64,000 nt of DNA, taken from contig NZ_CP162023.1 in NCBI RefSeq assembly GCF_041320275.1, forward strand, positions 2,108,001-2,172,000. Reading direction: 5' to 3'. Below the pieces are notes generated by a model. That model did no database searches and was not told where the DNA came from. It saw only the letters and a program-made list of their open reading frames with translations. This stretch comes from Mumia sp. Pv4-285 (lineage in GTDB: Bacteria > Actinomycetota > Actinomycetes > Propionibacteriales > Nocardioidaceae). Made by a program: the position numbers and the translations under genes. Of the stretch, positions 8,905 to 18,403 are shown in pieces. The first letter of the stretch is position 1, and every line of letters starts with the position of its first letter.

Positions 8905-9317
8905 TGGCCGGTTCACGCACGAAGGCCCGCAAGCGAGCGCTCGACGTCCTCTTCGAGAGCGAGATGCAGAGCCGCGCGGTCGGCGCGACCCTCGACGGTC
9001 GCGTCGCCGCCGGCGATCCTCCGGTCAACCCCTACACGATCGAGCTCGTCGAGGGTGTCCGTGAGCACGGCGCCCGCATCGACGAGCTCCTGACGGAGTA
9101 CGCGCAGGGCTGGTCGCTCGAGCGGATGCCGGCCGTCGACCGCAACCTTCTGCGCATCGGCGTGTACGAGGTGCTGTTCCGTGACGACGTGCCGGACGCC
9201 GTCGCCGTGACCGAGGCCGTCAACCTGGCCTCGGAGCTGTCGACCGACGACTCGCCGGGCTTCGTCAGCGGTCTGCTGAGCCGCATCGTGGAGGTCAAGC
9301 CGACGCTGTCGGCCTGA
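8904..9317 (+). CDS. nusB: Transcription antitermination protein NusB
   Basis: RNA-binding partner of NusE (S10) in rRNA antitermination; 137 residues. The N-terminus SRTKARKRALDVLFESE and the middle block AVDRNLLRIGVYEVLF are diagnostic, and AVTEAVNLASELSTDDSPGFVSGLLSRI closes the helical bundle. The ATG overlaps the efp stop by one base. It is the last gene of the run and is followed at once by a strong GC-rich hairpin shared with the convergent SRPBCC gene. The efp-nusB pair normally precedes pyrR in actinobacteria; here an ArsR/SRPBCC pair and an Opu operon intervene. Confidence 0.96.
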   Translation: MAGSRTKARKRALDVLFESEMQSRAVGATLDGRVAAGDPPVNPYTIELVEGVREHGARIDELLTEYAQGWSLERMPAVDRNLLRIGVYEVLFRDDVPDAVAVTEAVNLASELSTDDSPGFVSGLLSRIVEVKPTLSA

Positions 9318-9332
9318 CCGTCCCGAGCGGTG

Positions 9333-9356
9333 CGGCCGGCGGCGAGCCGCCGGCCG
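9333..9356. terminator. Bidirectional hairpin between nusB and SRPBCC gene
   Basis: A perfect ten-pair stem, CGGCCGGCGG (9333-9342) with CCGCCGGCCG (9347-9356), has a CGAG tetraloop. It lies between convergent stops at 9317 and 9358. There is no U-tract, as is common in high-GC actinobacteria. Confidence 0.6.
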
Positions 9357-9357
9357 G

Positions 9358-10002
9358 CTACAGGGTCTCGAGCGGCGGTACGTAGAACGCCGTGGTGGCC
9401 GCGACCTTGGCGGCGACGTCGTCCGGATCGCCTCCCGCCACGGCCAGCGCAGCGCCCCACTCGTCGCTGCTGTGGCTCATCGCTGCCCGTACGGCGGGGT
9501 CCCGGTCCATCTCCTCCGGCGAGCCCGTCTCGACCCCGGTGAGGTGGGCCCACAGACCGACGAGGCCGAGGTCCCAGCCGACGCCGGTCGCGCCAGGTCC
9601 GAACTGGTCCCACATCTCGGGGGGCATGACGGCGGTGTGCTCGAGCACGAGCCGGGTGACCTCGTCTCCCTCCGGTTCCAGGCGCACCTCGACGAGTGAC
9701 GAGTCCTCGGGGCCGGCGTCGCCCATCACCCACGTGACCAGCAGCCGCTTCGGCGCCTCGCAGACCCTGATCTCACCGCCGGCATTGCCCTCGAGCTGGT
9801 AGGTCCCGCCGAGCCGGAGGTCTCCGGTGATCGGCAAGAACCAACGGGGGATGCGCTCGGGGTTGGTCACTGCGTCCCACACGTCGTCGATCGGCGCGGG
9901 GTAGGTCCGCGACAGCGCGACGACCTTCGCGTCTCCCGCAGGCAGCGTCGCGTCACCGACGCTGCGGCGTACGGCTTCCAGCTCCGCGATCAGGTCCTTC
10001 AT
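9358..10002 (-). CDS. SRPBCC / AHSA1-domain protein
   Basis: 214-residue START-like (SRPBCC) protein of the AHSA1 type. LSRTYPAPIDDVWDAVTNPERIPRWF and GGTYQLEGNAGGEIRVCEAPKRLLVTW are the classical strand-helix blocks around residues 30-100. A predicted hydrophobic-ligand-binding fold; the ligand is unknown. The tail contains SSDEWGAALAVAGGDPDDVAAKV. It overlaps the upstream ArsR gene by four bases (ATGA), so the two are co-translated. ArsR-AHSA1 pairs are frequent in actinobacteria, often with the regulator repressing its own operon. No transport or resistance gene is attached here. Confidence 0.85.
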   Translation of the reverse strand: MKDLIAELEAVRRSVGDATLPAGDAKVVALSRTYPAPIDDVWDAVTNPERIPRWFLPITGDLRLGGTYQLEGNAGGEIRVCEAPKRLLVTWVMGDAGPEDSSLVEVRLEPEGDEVTRLVLEHTAVMPPEMWDQFGPGATGVGWDLGLVGLWAHLTGVETGSPEEMDRDPAVRAAMSHSSDEWGAALAVAGGDPDDVAAKVAATTAFYVPPLETL

Positions 10003-10385
10003 GGCGTTCTCCTCGTCTCGGTGTCGGTGTCGGCGCCTTCGGCCTCGGCGGCCCGTGCGCGACGTCGCTCGCGCGCGCCGCGGGCGAGCTCGGTGGCCAG
10101 GGCGTCGAGCGGTTGCTCCCAGAGCAGCCGCAGGCGCGTGGCCCAGTCCTCGACGTCGCCGAGCGGCCGCGGGTCGAGCGCGTACATGCGGCGCGCGCCG
10201 TCGACGCGTACGGTCGCGAAGCCGTTCTCGCGGAGCACCCGGAGGTGCTGGGAGACCGCCGGCTGGCTGATCGAGAACTCGTCGGCGACCAGCGCCGCCA
10301 CCTCGCCGGCAGAGCGTTCGCCTGCGGCGAGGTGCTCGATGATGCGTCGTCGGACGGGGTCCCCGAGGACGTCGAATGCTCCCAC
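9999..10385 (-). CDS. ArsR-family winged-helix regulator
   Basis: 128-residue DNA-binding protein. The helix-turn-helix block is DPVRRRIIEHLAAGERSAGEVAALV followed by FSISQPAVSQHLRVLRENGFATVRVDGARRMY, typical of the metal-independent ArsR subgroup: I see no CxC or other clear metal site in helix 3. The C-terminal tail is Arg/Ala/Glu-rich. I take the GTG at 10385 (VGAFDVLGDPVRRR) as start because homologues begin there. It reads divergently from the Opu operon, and a CTTATATAAG palindrome lies just upstream and could be its operator. Confidence 0.82.
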   Translation of the reverse strand: MGAFDVLGDPVRRRIIEHLAAGERSAGEVAALVADEFSISQPAVSQHLRVLRENGFATVRVDGARRMYALDPRPLGDVEDWATRLRLLWEQPLDALATELARGARERRRARAAEAEGADTDTETRRTP

Positions 10386-10406
10386 CCGGCCATCCTGTAG
10401 CAAGTG

Positions 10407-10416
10407 CTTATATAAG
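10407..10416. promoter_or_regulatory. AT-rich palindrome upstream of arsR-type gene
   Basis: CTTATATAAG is a perfect ten-base palindrome in otherwise GC-rich DNA, 21 bases before the regulator start. It may be the ArsR operator and/or the -10 region. This rests on position and symmetry only. Confidence 0.4.
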
Positions 10417-10462
10417 GCAAGGCCGAAATGCAAGTCATCGAGTGATGCGTTAACGTCACAGC

Positions 10463-10491
10463 CGGTGACTCCGGCGTTCCCGGAGTCACCG
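10463..10491. repeat. 12-bp inverted repeat upstream of Opu operon
   Basis: CGGTGACTCCGG (10463-10474) and CCGGAGTCACCG (10480-10491) form a perfect stem around the loop CGTTC. It lies 47 bases before the first permease start. There is no U-tract, so an operator or an mRNA leader hairpin is more likely than a terminator. Confidence 0.55.
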
Positions 10492-10537
10492 ACAGGGTGA
10501 TGGGTTCCGGTACTGGGTGATAGCGCAAGGAGCGTCA

Positions 10538-11185
10538 GTGAGTCTGTGGCAGTTCGTTCAGGACCGCTGGTCGCTTCTGTGGTTCCAGGGCTACCAGCAC
10601 GTGAGCCTCGTCATCCAGTCGCTGGTCGTCGCCACGCTCCTCGCGCTGGTGCTGGCCTGCGTGGCGTACCGCTCTTCCCGCGTCACCTCCGTGGCGCTCT
10701 CCGCCAGCTCGGTCGGGCTGACCTTCCCGTCCTTCGCCCTCTTCGGCCTGCTGATCGCGTTCATCCCGAACGGCGTCACCGTGTCGGTCGTCGCGCTGGC
10801 GTTCTACGGGACGCTCCCGATCCTGCGCAACGCGGTCGTCGGCCTCGCCCGGGTGGACCCGGGCCTCGTCGAGTCGGCGCGAGGCATGGGCATGAGCCGT
10901 ACGGCGACGCTGCTGCGGCTCGAGATCCCGCTGGCCTGGCCGGTGATCGTCACCGGCATCCGGATCTCGGCCCAGATGCTCATGGGCATCGCCGCCATCG
11001 CCGCGTACGCGTCGGGGCCGGGCCTGGGCTCGTTCATCTTCTCCGGGCTGTCGCGCATCGGCGGCGCCAACGCGACCAACTCCGCCTGGGCGGGGACGCT
11101 GGCCATCGTGGTCCTGGCGGTCCTGCTCGACCTCGTCCTCAACGTGCTGGGACGCCTGACCACCTCGAGGGGTATCCGTGTCTGA
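10538..11185 (+). CDS. opuCB: Osmoprotectant (glycine betaine/choline type) ABC permease
   Basis: Inner-membrane permease of an OpuB/OpuC-type importer; 215 residues, about six membrane helices. The EAA-loop equivalent is GLARVDPGLVESARGMGMSRTATLLRLEIPLA, typical of quaternary-amine permeases, where it contacts the ATPase. I chose the GTG at 10538 because an AAGGAG ribosome binding site ends six bases upstream; an in-frame GTG at 10517 lacks one. First gene of a four-gene operon. Its 3' end overlaps the ATPase gene by eight bases. The exact substrate (glycine betaine, carnitine, choline) cannot be read from the sequence. Confidence 0.88.
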   Translation: MSLWQFVQDRWSLLWFQGYQHVSLVIQSLVVATLLALVLACVAYRSSRVTSVALSASSVGLTFPSFALFGLLIAFIPNGVTVSVVALAFYGTLPILRNAVVGLARVDPGLVESARGMGMSRTATLLRLEIPLAWPVIVTGIRISAQMLMGIAAIAAYASGPGLGSFIFSGLSRIGGANATNSAWAGTLAIVVLAVLLDLVLNVLGRLTTSRGIRV

Positions 11186-12389
11186 GACCGACGTGAACAC
11201 CGCCGACATGCCGTCCGCCGACGGCCAGGAGACGCAGGTCCACGGCCAGCGGATCCTTCTCGACGGGGTGACGAAGCGCTACCCGGGTCAGAAGGCCCCC
11301 GCCGTCGACGACATCACGCTCGAGATCCCGGCCGGCGAGATCGTCATGCTCGTCGGGCCGTCCGGGTGCGGCAAGACGACGACGTTGAAGATGATCAACC
11401 GGCTGATCGAGCCGTCGGAGGGACGCATCCTCATCGGCGACGAGGACGTCACGCGCAAGGACCCGGACGAGCTCCGCCGCCACGTCGGCTACGTGATCCA
11501 GGGCGCCGGCCTCTTCCCGCACCTCACCGTCGCCAAGAACATCGCGCTGGTCCCGAAGCTGCTCGGGTGGGACAGGTCCCGCACCGACGCGCGCGTCACC
11601 GAGATGCTCGAGCTGGTCAACCTCGACCCCGAGCAGTACGCCGGGCGCTACCCGCGCGAGCTCTCCGGAGGTCAGCAGCAGCGGGTGGGTGTCGCACGCG
11701 CACTCGCCGCCGACCCGCCGGTGCTGCTCATGGACGAGCCGTTCGGCGCGGTCGACCCGATCACGCGGCAGCGGCTCCAGGACGAGCTGCTGCGCCTGCA
11801 GGAGGAGCTGCGCAAGACGATCGTGTTCGTCACGCACGACTTCGACGAGGCGGTCAAGCTCGGCGACCGGATCGCGATCCTCCAGGTCGGGTCCGAGATC
11901 GCTCAGTACGACACCCCGGACGCGATCCTCGCCAACCCGGCCAACGAGTTCGTCGAGGGCTTCATCGGCCACGGGGCGGCGCTCAAGCAGCTGACCCTCA
12001 CGCGGGTCCGCGACGTGGACCTGCACGAGGCGGCCGTCGCCCGCGTCGGGGAGGACCCGTCCGCCGCCATCGGTGCCGCCGAGCAGCTGGGTCGTGAGCA
12101 CGTGATCGTCCTCGACGCAGCCGGACGCCCGCTGCGCTGGCTGTCGCTGCGCGACCTTCGCCGCCCGAACGCGCTCAGCACGGTCGCCCGCGACGAGAAC
12201 CTCGAGTCCGTGAGCCTCGCCTCGACCCTCAACGACGCGCTGGACGAGATGCTGACGTCGTCGCACGGTGTCGTCGTGGTGACCGGGCGCCGGGGCCGGT
12301 ACGAGGGAGTCGTCCGGATCGAGACCGTCATGGAGGCCATGCAAGGTCTCCAGTCCTCGGCCCACGAGGCCGGGAAGGTCACCCGGTGA
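11178..12389 (+). CDS. opuCA: Osmoprotectant ABC transporter ATPase with CBS region
   Basis: ATP-binding subunit of the OpuC-type importer, 403 residues. The Walker A GPSGCGKTT is at about residues 60-68, the signature LSGGQQQR and Walker B LLMDEPFGAVD follow, and FVTHDFDEA is the switch His. The C-terminal third (from about residue 280, including EHVIVLDAAGRPLRWLSLRDLRR) has the form of a tandem CBS domain. In OpuA-type proteins this domain senses ionic strength or c-di-AMP, so activity control is plausible. The GTG start lies inside the previous permease gene. It overlaps the next permease by four bases. Confidence 0.9.
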   Translation: MSETDVNTADMPSADGQETQVHGQRILLDGVTKRYPGQKAPAVDDITLEIPAGEIVMLVGPSGCGKTTTLKMINRLIEPSEGRILIGDEDVTRKDPDELRRHVGYVIQGAGLFPHLTVAKNIALVPKLLGWDRSRTDARVTEMLELVNLDPEQYAGRYPRELSGGQQQRVGVARALAADPPVLLMDEPFGAVDPITRQRLQDELLRLQEELRKTIVFVTHDFDEAVKLGDRIAILQVGSEIAQYDTPDAILANPANEFVEGFIGHGAALKQLTLTRVRDVDLHEAAVARVGEDPSAAIGAAEQLGREHVIVLDAAGRPLRWLSLRDLRRPNALSTVARDENLESVSLASTLNDALDEMLTSSHGVVVVTGRRGRYEGVVRIETVMEAMQGLQSSAHEAGKVTR

Positions 12390-13186
12390 GCACCGTCACC
12401 GAGCCGGCCACCGAGGAGGCGGTCGCAGGGGCGATCACGACCACGGCGACCGACGGAGCCGGGACGATGCGGCGGGGTCGTGCGGTCGGCCAGCTCGTCG
12501 CGTGCGTGGCGGTGTTCGCGGCGCTGCTCGTGTACGTCTCGGTCGCCGACCTGTCGTCGGTCGAGGCGCGCAACCTGAGCACCGAGCGGCTGCTGACCCT
12601 CTCCTGGCAGCACTTCCTGCTGGCCATGGCCGCCGCGGTCCTCGTCATCGTGCTGGCGATCCCGCTGGGCATCCTGCTGACCCGCGGCCCGATGCGGCGG
12701 TTCTCGACGCCGATCACCGCCGTGGCCGGCTTCGGCCAGGCCGCGCCGGCGATCGGCCTGATCGTGATCGCCGCCCTCTACTTCGGCACGGGGAGGTTCC
12801 CCTTCATCTGCGCCCTCGCGGTGTACGGGATCCTGCCGGTCCTCGCCAACGTCGTCACCGGCATCGACGGCGTCGACCCGCGACTCGTCGAAGCCGCCCG
12901 AGGGATGGGCATGTCGGCGTTCAGCACCCTCGTCCGGGTCGAGCTGCCGCTCGCGATCCCGGTGATCATGACGGGTGTCCGCACCGCCCTCGTCCTCATG
13001 ACCGGCACGGCCGCCCTCGGGGGGTTCGTCAACGCCGGCGGGCTCGGGACGCTGGTCAACACCGGCATCAAGCTCGGCCTCGACAACGTTCTGATCGTGG
13101 GCGCCCTGGCCATCGCGGCCCTCGCCCTGTTCATCGACTGGCTCGCCCGCGTGATCGAGCAGGCGGCGACGCCGAAGGGACTCTGA
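12386..13186 (+). CDS. opuCD: Second osmoprotectant ABC permease
   Basis: Second membrane subunit of the Opu-type importer, 266 residues, with a longer cytoplasmic N-terminus than the first (about 30 residues rich in Thr/Ala). The coupling segment GIDGVDPRLVEAARGMGMSAFSTLVRVELPLAIPVIMTGVR matches that of the partner permease, indicating an ancient duplication. About six membrane helices. The GTG at 12386 forms a GTGA overlap with the ATPase stop. The substrate-binding lipoprotein begins six bases after its stop. Confidence 0.88.
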   Translation: MSTVTEPATEEAVAGAITTTATDGAGTMRRGRAVGQLVACVAVFAALLVYVSVADLSSVEARNLSTERLLTLSWQHFLLAMAAAVLVIVLAIPLGILLTRGPMRRFSTPITAVAGFGQAAPAIGLIVIAALYFGTGRFPFICALAVYGILPVLANVVTGIDGVDPRLVEAARGMGMSAFSTLVRVELPLAIPVIMTGVRTALVLMTGTAALGGFVNAGGLGTLVNTGIKLGLDNVLIVGALAIAALALFIDWLARVIEQAATPKGL

Positions 13187-13191
13187 CGCTG

Positions 13192-14211
13192 ATGCGCACC
13201 CGCAACACCCGCACCACCCGCCACACCGTTCCTCGCCGCCCGCCGCTGCGCCGTACCCTCGTCGGCATCGCCGCACTCACCGTCACGGCCCTGGTCGCCG
13301 GCTGCGGTCTCGAGAACGCCAACGGCTACATCGCTCCCGCCGAGCCCGCCGCCATCGAGCACCAGGACTCGCTCGAGGGCGTCGAGATCACCGTCGGGTC
13401 GAAGGACTTCACCGAGCAGCTGGTCCTCGGCAACATGTACGCGACGATCCTGCAGACGGCAGGCGCCACGGTCACCAACCGCAGCAACATCGCGGGAAGC
13501 GTCGGCGTCCGCAACGCCCTGCTCAACGGCTCGGTCGACGTGTCGCCCGAGTACACCGGCACGGGGTGGATCAGCTATCTCGGTCACGACAAGCCGATCA
13601 AGGGCGAGCAGGAGCAGTGGCAGGCGGTCCACGACGAGGACCTGGCCAACGGGCTGACCTGGCTGCCGTTCAGCCCGGTCAACAACACGTACGCGTTCGC
13701 GATGGGGCCTGATGCGTCCGAGAGGCTCGGCATCACGAGCCTCTCGGAGATCAAGGACCTGCCGGTCGCGGAGCGCACCTTCTGTGTCGAGGACGAGTTC
13801 TTCAGCCGCGAGGACGGCTTCCAGCCGATGCTGACGACGTACGGCCTCGAGTACGGCAAGGACGTGCCCGCCGGCAACGTGCTGCGGATGGACACCGGCG
13901 TCGTGTACGACGCGACGGCGCGCGGCGAGTGCAACTTCGGCGAGGTCTTCACGACCGACGGCCGCATCCTCGCCCTCGACCTCACCGTCCTCGAGGACGA
14001 CAAGGGCTTCTTCCCCCTCTACAACCTGGCACCGGTGATCCAGACCGACCTCGTCGAGGACCATCCCGAGGTCGCCGACGTGTTCGCGCAGCTCCAGCCC
14101 CTCCTCACCAACGAGGTGCTGCTCGAGCTGAACGCGAAGGTCGACGTCGACGGGGGAGAGCCCGCACTCGTCGCTCGCGACTGGCTGCGCGAGCAGGGTC
14201 TCGTCGACTGA
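13192..14211 (+). CDS. opuCC: Osmoprotectant-binding lipoprotein
   Basis: Extracellular solute-binding subunit, 339 residues. It has a signal peptide with an Arg-rich n-region and the lipobox LVAGC (lipidated Cys38), then ITVGSKDFTEQLVLGNMYA, the classical start of the OpuAC/ProX-like fold. SPEYTGTGW carries conserved ligand-pocket aromatics. The ATG at 13192 is six bases after the permease stop. It completes the ABC operon: lipoprotein, two permeases, ATPase. The upstream part of the same open frame is a shadow of the permease gene. Confidence 0.9.
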   Translation: MRTRNTRTTRHTVPRRPPLRRTLVGIAALTVTALVAGCGLENANGYIAPAEPAAIEHQDSLEGVEITVGSKDFTEQLVLGNMYATILQTAGATVTNRSNIAGSVGVRNALLNGSVDVSPEYTGTGWISYLGHDKPIKGEQEQWQAVHDEDLANGLTWLPFSPVNNTYAFAMGPDASERLGITSLSEIKDLPVAERTFCVEDEFFSREDGFQPMLTTYGLEYGKDVPAGNVLRMDTGVVYDATARGECNFGEVFTTDGRILALDLTVLEDDKGFFPLYNLAPVIQTDLVEDHPEVADVFAQLQPLLTNEVLLELNAKVDVDGGEPALVARDWLREQGLVD

Positions 14212-14253
14212 CGACCCGCGCCCCCGGACCCGCGGAGACCTGGATCACACGTG

Positions 14254-14300
14254 TAGGGTCGGACTCGTACAGGCATCCTTTAACCACCGTCCCGTGAGGC
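14254..14300 (+). promoter_or_regulatory. pyr operon promoter and PyrR-binding loop
   Basis: TAGGGT at 14254-14259 is a likely -10. The transcript then carries GTCCCGTGAGGC at 14289-14300, which fits the PyrR loop consensus RUCCNGNGAGGY. It sits only three bases before the GAAGGAG ribosome binding site of pyrR (14304-14310), with no terminator between. This arrangement suits translational repression, as reported for Mycobacterium smegmatis PyrR, rather than Bacillus-type attenuation. Confidence 0.78.
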
Positions 14301-14318
14301 GGAGAAGGAGGTCAGTCG

Positions 14319-14945
14319 GTGTCTTCGAACGCCTCTGATTCCCTGCCCTTGTCCGGTTCCGGCCCGTCGGGCCCCGGATCGACCGGCACAGCTTCGACCG
14401 TCGTGCTCGACGCAGCCGACATCTCCCGCGCGCTGACGCGGATCACCCACGAGATCATCGAGAAGAACCGCGGTGCCTCGCAGGTCGTGGTCCTCGGCAT
14501 CCCCACCCGCGGCGTCGAGCTGGGCCGCCGGGTCGCCGAGCGCATGAGCGAGGTCGACGGCCACCCCGTGCCGTACGGGTCCCTCGACATCACGATGTAC
14601 CGCGACGACCTGCGGCTCAAGCCGGCCCGCGCCCTCGAGCGGACGGACATCCCCGTCGACCTCGACGACCGCATCGTCGTCCTCGTCGACGACGTGCTCT
14701 TCTCCGGACGGACGATCCGTGCCGCGCTGGACGCGCTCAACGACCTCGGGCGGCCTCGCGCCGTCCAGCTCGCCGTCCTGGTGGACCGAGGGCACCGCCA
14801 GCTGCCGATCCGGGCGGACTTCGTCGGCAAGAACCTCCCGACGTCCCTCGCCGAGCAGGTGAAGGTCACCGTCAGCGGTCACGACGAGCGCGACGAGGTC
14901 CGGATCGTGTCGGCCCCGAAGGTCGGACCAGGGGAGATCGCCTGA
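14319..14945 (+). CDS. pyrR: Bifunctional pyr operon regulator / uracil phosphoribosyltransferase PyrR
   Basis: RNA-binding repressor of the pyr operon with weak UPRTase activity; 208 residues, about 25 longer at the N-terminus than Bacillus PyrR owing to a Ser/Gly/Pro-rich extension. The PRPP loop [18 protein letters not shown] and the [11 protein letters not shown] segment are intact, and [17 protein letters not shown] is canonical. The GTG at 14319 follows GAAGGAG. A PyrR-binding loop lies in its own leader, so autoregulation is likely. First gene of an eight-gene operon; the stop overlaps pyrB by one base. Confidence 0.95.
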   Translation: MSSNASDSLPLSGSGPSGPGSTGTASTVVLDAADISRALTRITHEIIEKNRGASQVVVLGIPTRGVELGRRVAERMSEVDGHPVPYGSLDITMYRDDLRLKPARALERTDIPVDLDDRIVVLVDDVLFSGRTIRAALDALNDLGRPRAVQLAVLVDRGHRQLPIRADFVGKNLPTSLAEQVKVTVSGHDERDEVRIVSAPKVGPGEIA

Positions 14946-15922
14946 TGCGACACCTCCTCTCCACCGGTGACCTGAGCCGCGACGACGCCGTCCTCCTCCT
15001 CGACACCGCCGAGGAGATGCTCAGCGTCGCGCAGCGCCCGATCAAGAAGCTCCCGACGCTGCGCGGGCAGACGGTCGTCAACCTCTTCTTCGAGGACTCG
15101 ACCCGCACCCGCATCTCGTTCGAGGCAGCCGCCAAGCGGTTGAGCGCCGACGTGATCAACTTCGCCGCGAAGGGCTCCAGCGTGTCCAAGGGCGAGAGCC
15201 TCAAGGACACCGCGCTCACGCTGCAGGCGATGGGCGCCGACGCCGTAGTCATCCGCCACGGCGCCTCCGGTGCACCGGCCCGTCTCGCGCGCGCCGGCTG
15301 GATCGACTCGGCCATCCTCAACGCCGGTGACGGCTCGCACGAGCACCCCACCCAGGCGCTCCTCGACGCGTTCACGATGCGTCGCCACCTCGCTCCCAGC
15401 GGCGACCGGAGCCTCGAGGGCCGCCGCGTCGCGATCGTCGGCGACGTCCTGCACAGCCGCGTCGCGCGCTCCAACGCACTGCTGCTGGCGACCCTAGGCG
15501 CCGAGGTCACCCTCGTCGCCCCGCCGACCCTGATGCCGTACGGCGTGGGGTCGTGGCCGGTCGAGACCTCGTACGACCTCGACTCCGTCCTCGCGAAGTC
15601 CGACGCCGTCATGATGCTGCGCGTCCAGACCGAGCGGATGAACGCCGCGTTCTTCCCCAGTGCCCGTGAGTACAGCCGCCGCTACGGTCTCGACACCAAG
15701 CGCATGGCGAAGCTCCCGGACCACGCGATCGTCATGCACCCGGGCCCGATGAACCGCGGCATGGAGATCACCGCCGACGTCGCCGACTCGGTGCGCTCGG
15801 TGATCGTCGAGCAGGTCACGAACGGCGTCGCCGTACGCATGGCCGCGCTCTACCTGCTGCTGAGCGGCGCCCGCACCCCCGAGACAGCCGCTACCCACGA
15901 CCTGACAGAAGGACTGGCATGA
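14945..15922 (+). CDS. pyrB: Aspartate carbamoyltransferase catalytic chain
   Basis: Condenses carbamoyl phosphate with aspartate, the committed step of UMP synthesis; 325 residues. [13 protein letters not shown] is the carbamoyl phosphate loop and [12 protein letters not shown] and HPGPMNRG are the other conserved blocks. No regulatory subunit gene (pyrI) is present, as usual for this bacterial class, where the catalytic trimer may pair with dihydroorotase. The ATG overlaps the pyrR stop by one base and the stop overlaps pyrC by four. Confidence 0.97.
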   Translation: MRHLLSTGDLSRDDAVLLLDTAEEMLSVAQRPIKKLPTLRGQTVVNLFFEDSTRTRISFEAAAKRLSADVINFAAKGSSVSKGESLKDTALTLQAMGADAVVIRHGASGAPARLARAGWIDSAILNAGDGSHEHPTQALLDAFTMRRHLAPSGDRSLEGRRVAIVGDVLHSRVARSNALLLATLGAEVTLVAPPTLMPYGVGSWPVETSYDLDSVLAKSDAVMMLRVQTERMNAAFFPSAREYSRRYGLDTKRMAKLPDHAIVMHPGPMNRGMEITADVADSVRSVIVEQVTNGVAVRMAALYLLLSGARTPETAATHDLTEGLA

Positions 15923-17220
15923 CCGCCACAGTGATCCGCAACGCCTCTCTCCTGGGAGCCGACGTCGCGGACGTGCGCATCGTCGACGGAGTGATCGCCG
16001 AGATCGGCGCCGACCTTGACGTGTCCGACGCCGACGTGATCGACGCCGACGGCCTGATCGCCCTGCCCGGCCTCGTCGACCTCCACACCCACCTGCGTGA
16101 GCCCGGCCGCGAGGACGCCGAGACGGTCGAGTCCGGCACCCGGTCGGCGGCCGCCGGCGGCTTCACCCTGGTCCACGCCATGGCCAACACCGATCCGGTC
16201 GCGGACACCGCCGGGGTCGTCGAGCAGGTCTGGCGGCTCGGCCGCGAGCACGGCTTCTGCGACGTGGCCCCCGTCGGCGCGGTGACCGTCGGCCTGTCCG
16301 GCGACAAGCTGGCCGAGCTCGGTGCGATGGCCGACTCCGCCGCCCGCGTCCGGGTGTTCTCCGACGACGGCAAGTGCGTCTCGGACGCGGTGCTGATGAG
16401 GCGCGCCCTCGAGTACGTGAAGGCGTTCGACGGCGTGATCGCCCAGCACGCCCAGGAGCCGCGCCTCACCGAGGGCGCCCAGATGAACGAGGGCGAGCTC
16501 TCCGGCGTCCTCGGCCTGACCGGCTGGCCTGCCGTCGCCGAGGAGGCGATCATCGCCCGCGACGTCCTGCTCGCCGAGCACGTCGGCTCGCGGCTGCACG
16601 TCTGCCACCTGTCGACGCGTGGTTCCGTCGAGATCGTGCGGTGGGCGAAGTCCCGCGGCATCGACGTCACCGCCGAGGTCACTCCGCACCACCTGCTGCT
16701 GACCGACGAGCTCGCCACGACGTACGACCCGATCTACAAGGTCAACCCGCCGCTGCGGACGGCCGACGACGTCGCCGCGCTGCGCGAGGCGCTCGCCGAG
16801 GGCGTCATCGACATCGTCGCGACCGACCACGCCCCGCACCCCAGCGAGGACAAGGACTGCGAGTGGGCCGCGGCCGCTTTCGGCATGATCGGCCTCGAGA
16901 CGGCGCTCTCGGTCGTCCAGCACACGATGGTCGATACCGGCCTGCTGGACTGGGCCGGCGTGGCCGACCGGATGTCGGCACGCCCCGCCGCTATCGGGCG
17001 GGTCGCCGCGCACGGGCGCCCGCTCGCGATCGGCGAGCCGGCGAACCTCGTCCTGTACGACCCCGCCGCACGCCGCGTCATCCGTCCCGAGGACGCCGTG
17101 TCGCGCTCCCGCAACACCCCGTACCGGGGGATCGAGCTGCCCGGCCGCGTCGTCGCGACCTTCCTGCGGGGTCGCGCGACCGTCCTGGACGGCACCGTCG
17201 TCGAGGAGGTGGCCGCATGA
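15919..17220 (+). CDS. pyrC: Dihydroorotase
   Basis: Zinc amidohydrolase that cyclises carbamoyl aspartate to dihydroorotate; 433 residues, class I (long) type. [20 protein letters not shown] provides the first two metal His and substrate contacts. Further metal-site His lie in VCHLSTRGS and TPHHLLL, and [11 protein letters not shown] holds the catalytic Asp. It is probably active rather than a pyrB-bound pseudoenzyme, because these ligands are intact. It overlaps pyrB and carA by four bases each (ATGA). Confidence 0.96.
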   Translation: MTATVIRNASLLGADVADVRIVDGVIAEIGADLDVSDADVIDADGLIALPGLVDLHTHLREPGREDAETVESGTRSAAAGGFTLVHAMANTDPVADTAGVVEQVWRLGREHGFCDVAPVGAVTVGLSGDKLAELGAMADSAARVRVFSDDGKCVSDAVLMRRALEYVKAFDGVIAQHAQEPRLTEGAQMNEGELSGVLGLTGWPAVAEEAIIARDVLLAEHVGSRLHVCHLSTRGSVEIVRWAKSRGIDVTAEVTPHHLLLTDELATTYDPIYKVNPPLRTADDVAALREALAEGVIDIVATDHAPHPSEDKDCEWAAAAFGMIGLETALSVVQHTMVDTGLLDWAGVADRMSARPAAIGRVAAHGRPLAIGEPANLVLYDPAARRVIRPEDAVSRSRNTPYRGIELPGRVVATFLRGRATVLDGTVVEEVAA

Positions 17221-18403
17221 GCGCGGTCCCGAGCACCCGCCCGTCCCGCACGCCCGCGATCCTCGTCCTCGAGGACGGGCGCACGTTCCGCGGGGAGTCG
17301 TACGGCGCCCTCGGCGAGACCGTCGGCGAGGCGGTGTTCTCCACCGGCATGACCGGCTACCAGGAGACGCTGACCGACCCCTCGTACCGTCGCCAGGTCG
17401 TCGTGATGACCGCGCCGCACGTCGGCAACACCGGCGTGAACACCGAGGACCCCGAGTCCGGCCGGATCTGGGTCGCCGGCTACGTCGTCCGTGACCCGGC
17501 CCGGGTCGCGAGCAGCTGGCGGGCCACCCGCACCCTCGAGGAGGAGCTCTCCGAGCAGGGCGTCGTCGGCATCAGTGGCATCGACACCCGGGCGCTGACC
17601 CGCCACCTGCGTGAGCGGGGAGCGATGCGCGTCGGCATCAGCTCGGTGTCCGAGGACGCCGAGACCCTGCTCGCCACCGTCCAGGCGGCTCCGCAGATGA
17701 GCGGTGCCGACCTCGCGGGCGAGGTCACCACGGCCGAGCCGTACGTCGTGCCGGCGATCGGCGACAAGCAGCTGACGGTCGCCGCGGTCGACCTCGGCAT
17801 CAAGTCGATGACCCCGCAGCGGATGGCCGAGCGGGGCATCGAGGTGCACGTGCTCCCGGCCGACGCCACGCTCGAGCAGGTCCACGCGACCGGTGCCGAC
17901 GGCGTGTTCTTCTCCAACGGACCGGGCGACCCGGCGGCGACCACCGACGCGGTGGGACTGCTGCAGGAGGTGCTGCGCGACCGTACGCCGTTCTTCGGGA
18001 TCTGCTTCGGCAACCAGATGCTCGGGCGAGCGCTCGGGCTGCAGACCTTCAAGCTCAAGTACGGCCACCGGGGCATCAACCAGCCCGTGATGGACCGCAC
18101 GACCGGCAAGGTCGAGGTCACCGCGCACAACCACGGTTTCGCCGTCGAGTGGCCCACGGACCTCGACACCTCGGTCGCCACGCCGTACGGGAAGGCCTCG
18201 GTCAGCCACGTCTGCCTCAACGACGACGTGGTCGAGGGGCTCGAGGTGCGTGACGCCGACGGCGAGCTGCTCGCGTTCAGCGTCCAGTACCACCCCGAGG
18301 CGGCCGCCGGCCCGCACGACGCCGAGTACCTCTTCGACCGCTTCGCCGATCTCATGCACGCGAGACGGAACCCTGGCTCCGACGCAGAAGGGACGGCGCT
18401 CTG

